A stretch of 64,000 nt of DNA from Gigaspora margarita. Its lineage: Eukaryota > Glomeromycota > Glomeromycetes > Diversisporales > Gigasporaceae. The stretch covers positions 264,816 through 328,815 of the forward strand of contig WTPW01000557.1 of NCBI GenBank assembly GCA_009809945.1, read 5' to 3'. Numbering within the stretch: position 1 is the first letter of the stretch; every line of letters starts with the position of its first letter. Shown here piece by piece: positions 23,758 to 35,690 of this stretch. The notes under the pieces are model-generated. The model made no database searches and had not been told where the DNA came from. It saw only the letters and a program-made list of their open reading frames with translations. Both the position numbers and the translations under genes were made by a program.

Positions 23758-24296
23758 ACAAAAAACAAATTTACTTAAAATTTATTAAAAAAATAAACTC
23801 CTTACAACTATATAAACTTGTTCTAAATACAAAGTTACATATAGCTATCAAATTTTATACTTTTTTAACCGTTTCTTGTTAAAATATATTAAATTTTAAA
23901 TAAATAAATATTCTGCTTAATTTTGCGATTTGGGCCAAGGAAACTTGTCTTGCTTCTTAAGACAAAGTAGTTCATCTCTTTTCTGGCTTCATTTCAACAT
24001 ATAATATGCCCAAAACGGGTTTAAACTTCTAATTTTACAATCAAAATTTCCTAAACTCCTTTTTAACTTTTAAACTTTTAAATTTTGTTCTTTTTGTCTT
24101 GACCCCAACAAATTCTAAGCTCTAACCACATTTTAAATTATCAAATATTAGTAGTTTTCCTACAAATTATTTAATTTGTACAATTTTTCTTATTTGAACT
24201 AATTAAGTTTACACAAAACAAACAATTACAAATTTGCACTTATTTTAATTTATACAAATCTATTTATATCATAGTTACATATACTACTTTTGTATT
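23758..24296. other. AT-rich, no gene recognised
   Basis: Lies between the foldback element and the 5' end of the large LINE. May be LINE 5' untranslated sequence. Confidence 0.3.
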
Positions 24297-24395
24297 ACAA
24301 GCCATACTAGCCACAAGCCATACTAGCCACAAGCTATACTAGCCACAAGCTATACTAGCCACAAGCCATACTAGCTACAAGCCACACCAGCCACA
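24297..24395. repeat. 16-bp minisatellite
   Basis: Six copies of CCATACTAGCCACAAG with a few substitutions. It sits about 70 bp before the first LINE-like reading frame and may be the 5' tandem or promoter part of that LINE. Confidence 0.85.
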
Positions 24396-24459
24396 GGCAC
24401 AATAAAGTTACACCAACTGTGCAACATTATACAAACCAAAAGTTACCAATCTGAAAAGC

Positions 24460-25265
24460 TCTTGTTAATCTTATTATTTTTCAATATACCAACTACTATT
24501 GATAATGTACCTGATACAATAGATCTTGCCAACTTTTTTATACAATGCCCTAATCGTTTTGAATTTTTATTCATAAAAGCAATCCAAGCACAGCTAGACC
24601 AACTCTATCTAATACTAAACCAGCTGCTTGCTTTTTCAAAAATTTATAATCCAATCAAATTGCATCTCATTTCTTCTAAGCCCCTACTATGACTGCTACT
24701 ATTAGATGTCTCTGTAACAAATTTTATACAAAATTTGTTTCTATTGAAAACAATACCTATTCCCAATCACTTCCAACAATAAAACCAAAAAACTTCTTAG
24801 CAAAACTCTCGAAACTGCTGAATTTATTCCTTTTTCTCTTACTAATGATACTTCCTCATTTTCTAGTTTCTATACTCATAAATGCTACAAATGTAATCTT
24901 CAAGTTTACTGTCAAAAAAAACAAAATAACAAGCATTATCTTTATCAAAATGCTATTTTTTATGCAGACCAAATTTATCATAAACAATGGCTGGCTTATT
25001 CTTTTAACTCAACTCCAACAATCTAATTTAGTTACTACTATACTCCAACTACTAACACTTACTAATTCTTTTGCAACGTCCTTTATGATGAAAATTGATC
25101 CTCCTTTTCTTTTCTTTTATTCAACAACTACTATTCAACAACAACCCAAGCACAAATACAACAAGAATATTAACAAAAATCTTTCCAACCAGAAATACAA
25201 CTTTTTTAACATAAACAACAACAATAAATACAATTTTTTTAACAAGAAAAACAAAAAAAGCAAAT

Positions 25266-25355
<90 letters not shown>

Positions 25356-27727
25356 GCAACAACAAAATAATTCTTCAGGCCTGAATTGGTTTCAACTCTA
25401 TTCTGTCACATTTGATATAGAGCCATATACTAGATTTAATACATTATTTTCTCAGCAAATTCTTGATTTTATTAAACCTTTTCTTATTAATTTTAAATCT
25501 GGTCAAGTTAACAAACTAGCAACTGATACTCAACATGCTTCTAAATATACTTTTAACTATTTACTCAAACAAATGGCTGGCCAACAATCTAAATTTCTTA
25601 CTAATCTAATCTATCAACATAACCCTTCAATTGATAGATCAATTACTATACCTTTTGAAATACTTTTTTCTACTTTTAAAAACAACTTGCTTCAATTTAC
25701 AACAATACTCTTTACTAAACTTAACTACTCTAAAATTTTTATTCTTTATCAGTCTATCTCACCCTATACTACCAATAATTGTAACAATATTGCTCTAAAC
25801 CTAGCCAGATTACATCCTTTTCTTCAAAACAACTATCAAACTATTAACAAAAACAAATTTATTGAAGATATACATATCCTTCCACTTAGTCTTAAAACCA
25901 ACTTTTTTATTAGTAAGATAGTTCCAATACTCCTCTATTTAAACTCCAAAATAACAACAAATTTAATATTAATATTTTACTTAATATACCTAAACAAGAA
26001 TTTCTTGAAACCTTCTGTATCTCTACTCTAAAATCCTACAAATCTGATTTTGATCTTTGGTTTGAATCATTCTATAACCAATATAAACAACAATTTAAAA
26101 AAATAGATGAACAACATCAATTGAAAACCTACAATTATATCAAATGGCAAATTTCTTTTCAAGTAGCTACAGCTTGCAAAAGATTACTTCCTAAATCCTT
26201 TGAAATTCTATTAATCTCCTCACTTCATAAACTCTCTCAACTTTGCTCTAAAGCAGCTTTATTTTATATTCATACATGTACTCATAGTATTGAAAAACCA
26301 TGTACTACTCTACTCAAAGATACAGAACATAATTTAGAAAATCTCTCTAATTTCTTTTTTCAACAATTCTACATCAAATTTCCAGTTACTCAAACTACTA
26401 ATCAAATATAATTAAACCTAAGATAAACTTCTCTATATTTGACAAGGACAATAAAAACACAGCATTATTTCAAAATACTACACCTACAAATCTTTTTCAC
26501 AAACTTTCTTGTGATACTAAAGAAGAATTTATAAAGCTTAACAATACTAAAACTAAAACAAGCGTAAAGTATACTATTTTTACAAATATTTTAAAGCATA
26601 TCTTACTGCTACTACAAAAAATGATGAAATCATTCAATTAAGTGAGCAATAAGCAATTCAAAAACTTATTTCTACACCTATTAATACCTATTACTATGCT
26701 CGTGCTATCACTTACTATAAAACAAGAAAAATTTACCTACTTTCAAATTCTCCAATATTACAAATCAATTACTCTTCCTAAAGCAGAAAAAATTATTAAG
26801 GACAAATTTCAAATTAATTTTACAACTTCTCAAATATTAGACGCTACTCTTTTTTTCAATCCTAACATAGTAGTTAATACTAATATTGAACCAAATTCTG
26901 AACAATCATACAATTCATTCCTTTCCAAACAAACTTATGCTAATATTCTTAACTCTCAAACTAATCTAACCTTATTTTATAATCCTTTTTAAATTTGTTT
27001 TCTGTAAAAAACATGAATGCAGCACCACTTCTAGAATTATAATGTTCTCTATTGATAATGGGCCATTTCTAGAAGAGAATAATATAAGTAAACAGGTAGT
27101 TAAGTCAATTTATGTGGAGGACCAAGTTTATGATGGCCAGACCAACATACAGAGCAGGCTATAGTACCCTTTGCAACTATGAGAACCAAGCTTAAAACAG
27201 TAAGCATTTCTATAGAAGACAACTGCAATACTTCAGATATTATATCTTCATTTCCTTCTGAAGTACAACTCTCTTTTAATACCTTTTTGCTATCAACTAA
27301 TACCAACTCCAACAACTATTTAATACCAGAAATTTATGATGAATCTCTACTCATAAAAGATTTTGATAATAAAAAAATTGAAATACCTACAAACTCCTTA
27401 AAAAATGGCTATAATAACCCTAATTTAAGCTCTCTTGAATTATATGACCCAATAACATGTTACAATAAATTTTTATATTATTACAAACTACAAACCCTAC
27501 CTTCTTCACAAACTATAGCTCTTTTTTGAAATATATACTAGAATATTACTCTATGTTTTTTTCAACCCAATATATTAAAATCTCTATCAAACCACATCCT
27601 CAAATTGACCTTTTTTTTACAGAAGCACATATTTATCTTCTATATGAAAACTTAGTACCAGGTCACTTTATATTTCCACCCTTTGAAGAGCTATCAACCT
27701 TCTATAATATAGAGCTTAAATCACTTA
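24460..27727 (+). pseudogene. LINE ORF1-like reading frame, polyglutamine-containing, broken
   Basis: A chain of plus-strand frames covers this stretch, with few stops between them. In the frame of the longest downstream pieces (25573-26031) there is CYKCNLQVYC at about 24883, a zinc-binding-like cysteine group. It is followed by a run of 33 glutamines (25267-25365) and then an uninterrupted stretch into LNWFQLYSVTFD and beyond. Later pieces at 26121-26411, 26642-26992, 27179-27529 and 27526-27727 continue the protein with frameshifts. I do not recognise the fold. Its position just ahead of a LINE endonuclease, and its joining in frame to that endonuclease once the 27728-28332 insertion is removed, suggest it is the ORF1 or N-terminal part of the same element. 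Confidence 0.6.
25267..25375 (+). repeat. CAA microsatellite encoding polyglutamine
   Basis: 33 glutamine codons in a row (32 CAA, one CAG), followed by AAT AAT. The frame that matches the surrounding ORF1 sequence reads it as glutamine. The asparagine reading on the plus strand and the polyleucine reading on the minus strand are shadows. Confidence 0.9.
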
Positions 27728-28332
27728 GAGGAGTGCAGTAAATCACGTAATTAGAGTTTACATAGGTCTGACCCCCTCTCTCCCTGTGATAGACTATTGA
27801 CCAATCAAATTTCATTTTTTTAATATTAAAAAAATTCAAAAATGTTTTTGAACACATGTACGATAACAGTCACTACATAGTAAACTCAAAATTTTACTAT
27901 ATGAAGAATAAAGTTGCTTAAGTAAAATTGTTCAGAAGATCAAAATACTCTTACACTAAAATTTTCATTAGTATTGGAATACTTTTTATTATTTAACATT
28001 TTGATTTTTATGTTCGACGAAAATTTTAAAATTTTTTAAAAAAATACATTCGACGAACGTAAAAATTAAAAGTTAAATAATAAAAACTTCTTCAATTTTG
28101 GAAAAATTTCAGGATATATGTATTTTGATATTCCAAACAAGTTTACTTAATTGATAATTATCAATTGACATAGTAAAATTTAGACTTTACTATGTAGTAA
28201 CTTTCGATGAATTTTTATTATAATAAATACTTCAATATTATTGGCTATTTTACTATATATATATATATAGGACGTGATAATTGGGGACCCCTCCTCCCCC
28301 CTAAAAAAATTACATGATTTTCTGCACTCCCC
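27728..28332. mobile_element. PIF/Harbinger-like MITE inside the LINE
   Basis: The ends GAGGAGTGCAGTAAATCA and, inverted, GGGGAGTGCAGAAAATCA are flanked by TTA (27725-27727 and 28333-28335). A 3-bp TTA target is typical of PIF/Harbinger. Removing the element and one TTA (608 nt) brings the frame ending at 27727 into phase with the frame that runs into the LINE endonuclease. The interior is AT-rich with C-rich subterminal tracts and no transposase. Confidence 0.8.
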
Positions 28333-28335
28333 TTA

Positions 28336-31300
28336 ATAATAATTTTCAAATACCAATTTTTACTGATAATCTTTTTTTCTCAATACCCAACTCACAACTT
28401 TTTAATACCAATACAACTTCGATAACCAATACTCAAATAGCTATACACAATTCTAATATACTTTCACATTTACCAAACCAAACTTTATCAATTGAACCTG
28501 AATATATTTCTATTCCTATAAAAATAGCCACACTTAATACAAATGGCCTCTTACAACCTACAAAAAACTCCTTATTGAAGAAATCTTAAACCAAAACCAA
28601 TATGATATTTTTGGTCTTTCAGAGACTCATTTAACCCAAAAAGAAGGAAAATTTCTAAAAATCAAAAACTATACTAGTTTCTGGCACCTTTTCTCCAATT
28701 CACATCAAGCTGGTATAGGGCTTTTTATATACAACAAAATCTCCAAATATATCCACACACTCATAATTTTAATGGCCATATAATAAGCTTTGATCTATAT
28801 TTTAAAAATACTCCTATTAGGTTACTTCAAATTAATATTCCTACTACTAAAAAAAACAACTCAGAAAAGAAATACAAGAACAAATTATTAAATTATATCA
28901 AAATCCTAAATATTGATACATAATTATAGGAGACTTTAATAGTGTTCACAACCCTCGAATTGATCGATCCTCTTCAAAAAAAACCTCAATTCCAGAAACT
29001 CAACTTATTAAATATCTCATTAGTCACCAATATAAAGATATTTACCATTTCTTTTTCCTAACTCCAAAAATTTCACTTTTCAATACTCAAATATTCAGAG
29101 CAGAATAGACCAGATCTGAACTAATCTAAGTATTACAAATATAGATTATACAGATATTCTTCCAAACAGTATCTTTGAATCTGATCACAATACTATTACA
29201 CTAGAACTATCTGTTATAATTAACAAACCAAAACCACACAAACAACATAAAAAGAAAAAATTTCTCTGGAAAAACTATACTAAAGAAAATCTAGAAAATT
29301 ATATAAATCAAACCACACTTAATTTGCAAAAACTATATATACAAATAGATCAAATCACTAACCAAAACCAGCTTAACAAATTCTGAAATAAACTTCAAAA
29401 AAACTTTAATTAAAGCTTCTACCAAACATATTCCCTTTCACAAAATTAACACTATTAAAAAAATTAAAGAAATTCCCTCCTCAAAACAAACTCCTCTCTT
29501 TTATAGATTTAAAGAAATCCAATATCTCAAACATCATACTTCCTCTTCCAACTTTCTTCCACTATGCAAAAAATATATTTTACAATATACTGACTGCTTA
29601 CTTCAACTACCAACACCTACTTTATTACAAATTAAAGAAGAATTTCAGCAAATCAAAACTGTTTTCAATATTCAACAATAACAAACTATCTATAAAGAAA
29701 TTCAACAAAAAATTGAAAGCCATAACCAAAATTTTTTGAAACCCCAAAATTCTTTTATAAAAAAATTCTCAAAAAATACAATAATATACATATCAATAAA
29801 TTATCTATTGAAAACTCACTCCTTACTGAACACAATGAAATTCTTAATGCAATTCATAATCACTTTACTAAATACTTTAAAGAAAAACCACTTCAACCAA
29901 TCTCACCCTCTTCTGAATTCTATTATCTTTATGAAGCACATCCTGAATATGAAGAACATTACCTTAACTTATTTCAAGACATCACAGATCAAGAATAGCA
30001 AGATATTTTAACCAATCTTTCAAATCAAAAAGCAGCAGGTCCCTCTGAAATCTGCTATAAACATATCAAATATGCTAGTTACAAGGCACAAACACTCTTT
30101 AAAAAATTTTTTAACAAATGCTTTCAACTAAAAAAAGTTCCTACAGATTGGAAATCCTCTAATATATTTCTTATTCCAAAAAAATCTAATTGGGATTTCA
30201 CTCCAATCAAGTTCATCCAATTTCTATTATTGAACCCTTTAAAAAAACCTTTACCAAAATCTTTACTAAATGACTTAATCAAATTATCTCTGGTAACAAT
30301 CTTTTATCTAATTTAAATTTTGCTGCTTCTAAAAATTCCTCTACCCATATTCCTATACAAATTCTTCATACCATATCCTATCATGAATAAGCACCCCCTT
30401 TTTTGAAATTTCAAACCAACGTTCTTAATAACTATCTTATCAAACTTAATAAAAATTTTTTTATTTAAATTTTATAGATCTATAAAATTTAAATAAAAAA
30501 ATTTTTATTAAGTTTGATAAGATAGTTATCAAGAACGTTGAGTTTGAAATTTCAAAAAAGGGGGTGCTTATTCATGATAGGATACGGTAATACTATTGAA
30601 CACTATAAAATACACAACAATAAAGCTTGGATTTTTTTCAAGATATGTCTAAAGCATTTGACAAAATCAATATTTCATGCCTTCAAGATACCTGTAAAAG
30701 AATTGGTATTCTTAATTCAGGTATCAACCTAATTACTAAATTATACTTATCAAGACAAGCAAAAATTATTACTGCTCATGGTCGTACCTCTTTTGTTAAT
30801 ATCCAATCTAGAATAGAACAAGGAGAGACCTACTCAGTTCTACTTTGGAAAATTTACTATAATCCAATTCTTACTTTTATTTACCAAAAATATCAAAACT
30901 ATCTACTCAAAATTGCAGCACAATCTCCTCTTGATATAATTACTAATACTACTACTACTAGTACTTCAATTCTGCTATTAGCCTATATGGATGATACAAC
31001 ATGGCTCTGTGAAAGCTCTGAAACTATGCAAAATATTCTTAATGACGCCTCTGAACTCTATAAAATTAACAATATAGAAGTTAATCCCTCAAAATCTGAA
31101 AATCTGATTTACTTCATATTCACCCTAGATCCTACAAATCACAAACAACACCTCTTTTGTTTAATAACCAACTCATCTTATCCAGAAAGTCTAATGATGT
31201 TATTAAATACTTAGGTATCTATTTTGATGAAAATGGTTCAACCAAACCAACATTTGATGCAATTGTTAACAAAATTGAAAATTTTATTTGTTTAATAAAA

Positions 31301-33760
31301 TACAAAAAACTTACACCTTTACAAATTTCATCACTTTTCAACCTTATACTTCAACCCTCTATTGAATATCTTTTACAAGTATGCATTATCCACAATAATC
31401 TCCAAACCAAATTATCTTGTCTCTTTACTATTCAAACCAAAAAAAATGCTTTCTCTTGCCAAAAACACCAACAATATAGTTCTTACTAAGCCTATAACAT
31501 TTAATCTGCCAACCCTTAACAATCTAATCCAAAAAAACAAGTTCTGCTAATATTGAACATATTTTTAACTCTAGCCCAATTCTTAAAAATATTGGTATTA
31601 TGCGTATTAAATTATGGCTAACCAAAATATGGTCCCCCAACTTAACCCAAAATCTACTTATTACTCATAGTTATAAAACCAAAAACTTTACATTTATTTT
31701 TCAACTTATACAATTAGCCAAAAATAATATTATATTATCAAATCTTTCACTTAATTTTTATCATCCAATCCAGATTTCTTTTCTAATATACATCTAATCT
31801 ATAATATACTTCCATCAAACCCACAAACCTCTATAATTAATAGTATGAGAAATAACTAGTTACTATTTATTAAAAAATTACAACTGCAAACAATAAATAT
31901 ATTCTTCCATGGAATAATATTTATCTACGTACTAATAAACCTACTAAAGGTTATCAACCTTCATGGTTCTCTAATATGCTCCATTTTATACAAGATAATA
32001 CAATTATAAATACCTGGTCTCATCTCCATCTACCTCCAATTAACTCCTTTATTAATACAACATATTTTTTTTCTTCTTTAATAACCTCTAATCCTTTTTC
32101 ACTTATACAAAATACACTATACTTCTAACAATAATCTCTTCTTATCACATCAAACTTCTTTATCAAAAACTACAATATATAATATAAATTCTTCAGATTC
32201 AGGTTTCATTCAACTACTACCCAATATCTCTTCATTTCCAAATACCTTTTCCTCATTTAACCTTCCCTATAATCAAATTAACAAATCTAAAAATCAAACA
32301 TACATTCAAATAGATTACAAAGAAATCCTTGCTCTAATTCATATTTTTAATCTTACTGATACTACAACTTCTTCTACTCCCTCTCAATCTATATCACAAA
32401 TTTATATTCCTATACAAGAAATACAACTAATATACCATTTAACCAATAATGCTACCTATCAACATCAACTCACTAACCTTCTATCACTTATTCAAAATCT
32501 TACTTTACAAGAACTTTATTTCTATACTGATGCTTCAATACAAAATCTACAATCATCAAATATTAAATCTGGTATTGGTTGGATTTGTGAAAATAATACT
32601 TCTATTAAATTTAATGCAGCTACTACTTCATATCCTGATACAACATGAACTGAACTTGAAGCAATTATTTCTCTTCTTCTTGCAACTCCCAATAATACTC
32701 ATATAAATATCTATTTAGACAACAATACTGCAATCAAAAACCTAAAACAAATACATCTTTCAAAACCTATACAAATCAAAAACTGGGATATTATATCTAT
32801 TATTAATCAAATTAAATCTATTAAAAACATTTTATTTTCTCTACACAAAATCAAATCACATCTTAATCCTATCCATAACCAAGCAGACTTACTTGCAAAA
32901 AATGGAACTAACAAACCAATACTTAAAATTACCTATAATTTTCTAAATCTACCAATATATTTTTTATAGAACAATTGTTTTATTTCTTTCAAAATATGAA
33001 CCTTTATCAAAAATATATATACTATACAAGAACTATACTTCTGGTCTACTCTTAAAATATTTAAAAATATAGCTGAACCCAATTGGACATTATGTTTTGA
33101 TATCTTAAACACACTTGAACACAATCACTCTAAATATTCTTTTAGAATCAAAATGCTAACAAATAATCTTCCAACTATGGAAAACCTTTATATTCGCTAT
33201 CCTTATCTATATCCAACATCAAAATGCTCTCACTGCTCAAATAATGAAGATACTATATATATACTTCTCTGTTCAAACAATAACAATAATATTCAACAAT
33301 CTATAACTAATATAATTACTAATACACTTACCNNTCTCAAAATTACTACTNTATCACCAACTACAATTCTCAATATTCTTCTTCACTCCACACTTAATTC
33401 ACCTAATCCACAATTTAACTCCTTTCTTTACTATATTATTAGAATCTTTTCCACTAATATTTTCGAAAATATTAAACTACTTACTGCTAAACAAACTAAA
33501 TTATTTTTTTACTACTTTGTCAAATATTCTTTTAGATTGGTTTCAAAATACTATTTGGTCTTCACAAAATATATCTCAATACCAATGCGAACATGCTCGC
33601 AATATTACCTCAAAGATGAAAAAAAGGAAATACATTTTTTCAAATATATTTAATATAACATCCATATCATCATTAAACATATCTCATATAGATTACTCTC
33701 CTTTTATAGAAAAACGGTTTCTACAAGGTTACTCTCTAATAAATTGTATACACTAATACA
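28336..33760 (+). pseudogene. LINE ORF2: endonuclease, reverse transcriptase, RNase H
   Basis: Domains appear in canonical order. The AP-endonuclease starts IKIATLNTNGL (28516) and continues through FGLSETHL (28612), IIGDFNSVHNPRIDR (28926) and SDHNTITLELS (29180). The reverse transcriptase includes QKAAGPSEICYKHIK (30030), QDMSKAFDKINI (30639), the catalytic LAYMDDTTWL (30980) and KYLGIYFDE (31206). The RNase H has YTDAS (32525), TELEAII (32650), YLDNNTAIKNL (32715), KIKSH and NQADLLAK (about 32848-32898). A C-terminal CSHC-type zinc motif lies at about 33222. Frameshifts are frequent and occasional stops occur, so it is inactive. A 217-bp MITE interrupts the polymerase at 30371-30587. A few ambiguous bases lie at about 33333-33351. 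The whole LINE (about 24.4-33.8 kb) sits inside the Helitron. No poly(A) tail or target duplication was found. Confidence 0.9.
30371..30587. mobile_element. Fully palindromic mariner-like MITE in the reverse transcriptase
   Basis: The 217-bp element is almost one perfect palindrome of about 105-bp arms around 30479. Its tips, CCRTATCCTATCATGAATAAGC, are flanked by TA (30369-30370 and 30588-30589). The inner part, TTTTTTATTTAAATTTTATAG, is shared with the hairpin family at 43.5 and 48-50 kb. Removing the element and one TA (219 nt) leaves the polymerase frame unchanged up to a poly-T frameshift at about 30632. Confidence 0.8.
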
Positions 33761-33969
33761 AATGGCATATATCTAAGGTTTTCTCCAACCTATTTTAGCT
33801 AGTTAATTAATTTGAAACAATTAATTATAGCATTTATAGAAAATAGGAGGCATAATATCACATTGGGTGCCTGTTTACAGTAACACAAATGTAGTTCTGA
33901 AAGCTTTAAATGTAAATTTATTATTTTTACTTAAATAAAGTTTCAACTTAGGTATTTAAAAAAAAATAA
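33761..33969. other. Junction between LINE end and Helitron continuation
   Basis: No features recognised. The 3' border of the LINE and its target duplication should lie here. Confidence 0.3.
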
Positions 33970-34247
33970 AATAAAAAAAATAACCAAATAGACAAGCCAA
34001 AATGATATTGAAATCATGTTTCCTGTAAACGATACAATCACAAAAATTAATATTAAAAAACAACAGCATACTTCAACATTAATGGTGTACAAGCTTCCAG
34101 ATACCAATTCCCAATTCAAAATGCATTTGCCTTGATAGTCCACAAAAAAAATGCCTTACATTGCCACACACTATTTTGTTTATAGATAAAAATATGTTCA
34201 CTACTGGCCAAGCATATGTAGCAATGAGCAGAGCACCATCATGAGAC
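33970..34247 (+). pseudogene. Helitron helicase C-terminal fragment
   Basis: Codons for MFPVNDTITKINIKK (34017), a YQFPIQNAFALIVHK-type string (34098), and GQAYVAMSRAPS (34205) are the last conserved helicase motifs of Helitrons. They follow on in order from the piece that ends at 23020. The fragment stops exactly where the hAT element at 34248 begins. The TGG expected after MSRAPS is a TGA here. Confidence 0.8.
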
Positions 34248-35565
34248 CAGTATTTAAAATTCAGATTCAAAATTACTTGCACAAATGCAAGTAATATACA
34301 GGTTTTAGTTGCACAAACAATTAATTAATTGTGTATGAATGCATATAAAAAATTTTTTTACTTGCACATATGTATATTAAAAAATTATTAAGTAAATAAA
34401 TATAGTAAAATCTTCAATTTGCAAATTATTATTATATTTATTGGTTATTGTTTAACTAAAAGAGACTAACTCATCAACAAAATTGGTGCAGAATAAGAGG
34501 TTAAACTATTAGCTAAATTAATATATATATAGTTGTCCTCCTATATAATTACTCTCCCATATAGTCACAAACTCTATATAATCATGCCAAAATATGATAC
34601 TGTTTATTTATATTAAAAATACCTTTACATGGTTACAATTATATTATAATCACTATTTGTTTAGAATTTGTTGGCCAATTTTAATAATAAAATTACTTCT
34701 TTATAATTACATTTTTTATGCAATAATAAATATTGTTCAGGAGAACAGAATATACCTACTATGAAAATTTCATATAAATTAGATAAGTTTTGATTAGTAT
34801 TGTTTTTCATTTACTTATCTATGAATATAGTTAAAATTTTGTAATTTTTTTTAAAACATAAAATAAAAACTGTATTAATGAAATTTCAATCGATTTATAT
34901 AAAATTTTAAAATAAATATATTTCATTCTTTTGAACAACTTTTTATATTGTATAAAAATTTAATTTGCTAGTATTATTTTGCCTTTATATATAGCAGCAA
35001 TCAATGTTTGTATATAAAAATTTTTTATAAAAAAATTTTAAAAATTTTTATATACAATTATTGATTATTGCTAGATATGAAAGTCAAAATAACACTAAGC
35101 AAATCAATTTTTATACAACAAGACAAGTTGTTCAGAAGAACAAAATACATCTACTTTAAAATTTTATGTAAATCTATTGATATTTCATTAATATAGAGCT
35201 TTTTTACATTTCAATAAAAAGAAATACAGCATTTTTTTAGTTATATTCATAGGTATATAAAATAAAAATGGTACTAATAAAGTTATCTAATATGTAAAAA
35301 AAAATAATACCTTATATTTTAATAAATTTTGCAAAAAAAATAAAATATAATTGCCTAATTATTTTTTGTACAATAAAATTTTAAATTCTTGTGCATATTA
35401 TTTTTTGTGCATAAAAATTTTAATTCTTGTTGCACATTATTTTTCTGTGCAATTATTTAAATTAATTTTAAATGCACACATGTGCATTTACTTATCTAGG
35501 TATTAATGCACAAAATAAAAAGTACTTGCACATGTGCATCTTGTGCAAGCCAATTTTAAATACTG
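34248..35565. mobile_element. 1318-bp hAT-type element, copy A
   Basis: The ends are CAGTATTTAAAATT (34248) and its inverse finishing at 35565. The flanking 8-mers CATGAGAC and CATAGGAC are a decayed target duplication. An inverted second copy of identical length lies at 55835-57152. No transposase frame; non-autonomous. It splits the Helitron between MSRAPS and the next codons (see 35566-35690). Confidence 0.85.
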
Positions 35566-35690
35566 CATAGGACTCAATTAACGTATTCTCTTTCAATGCT
35601 ACTGCTATAAAAATAGATAAAAATGTCCTTAATGAATACAGAAGATAAACTACATTAATAAAATGGCCTAAAAAATTTAACAATTGCTAA
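35566..35690 (+). pseudogene. Extreme C-terminus of the Helitron protein
   Basis: Reads SINVFSFNATAIKIDKNVLN and EYRR before a stop, matching the end of Helitron proteins (the pattern around AIKVDxxVLxEY). Removing copy A of the hAT element and one 8-bp duplication joins it in frame to MSRAPS at 34235. Confidence 0.75.

Noticed and set aside
24297..24395. 16-bp repeats considered as CRISPR or protein repeats
   Set aside because: There are no spacers between units and no open frame across them. It is a simple minisatellite.
24689..25384. Long plus-strand frame with a polyasparagine tail, and the polyleucine frame on the other strand (25135-25365)
   Set aside because: Both are out-of-frame readings of the CAA repeat. 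The frame continuing into the downstream LINE protein reads glutamine.
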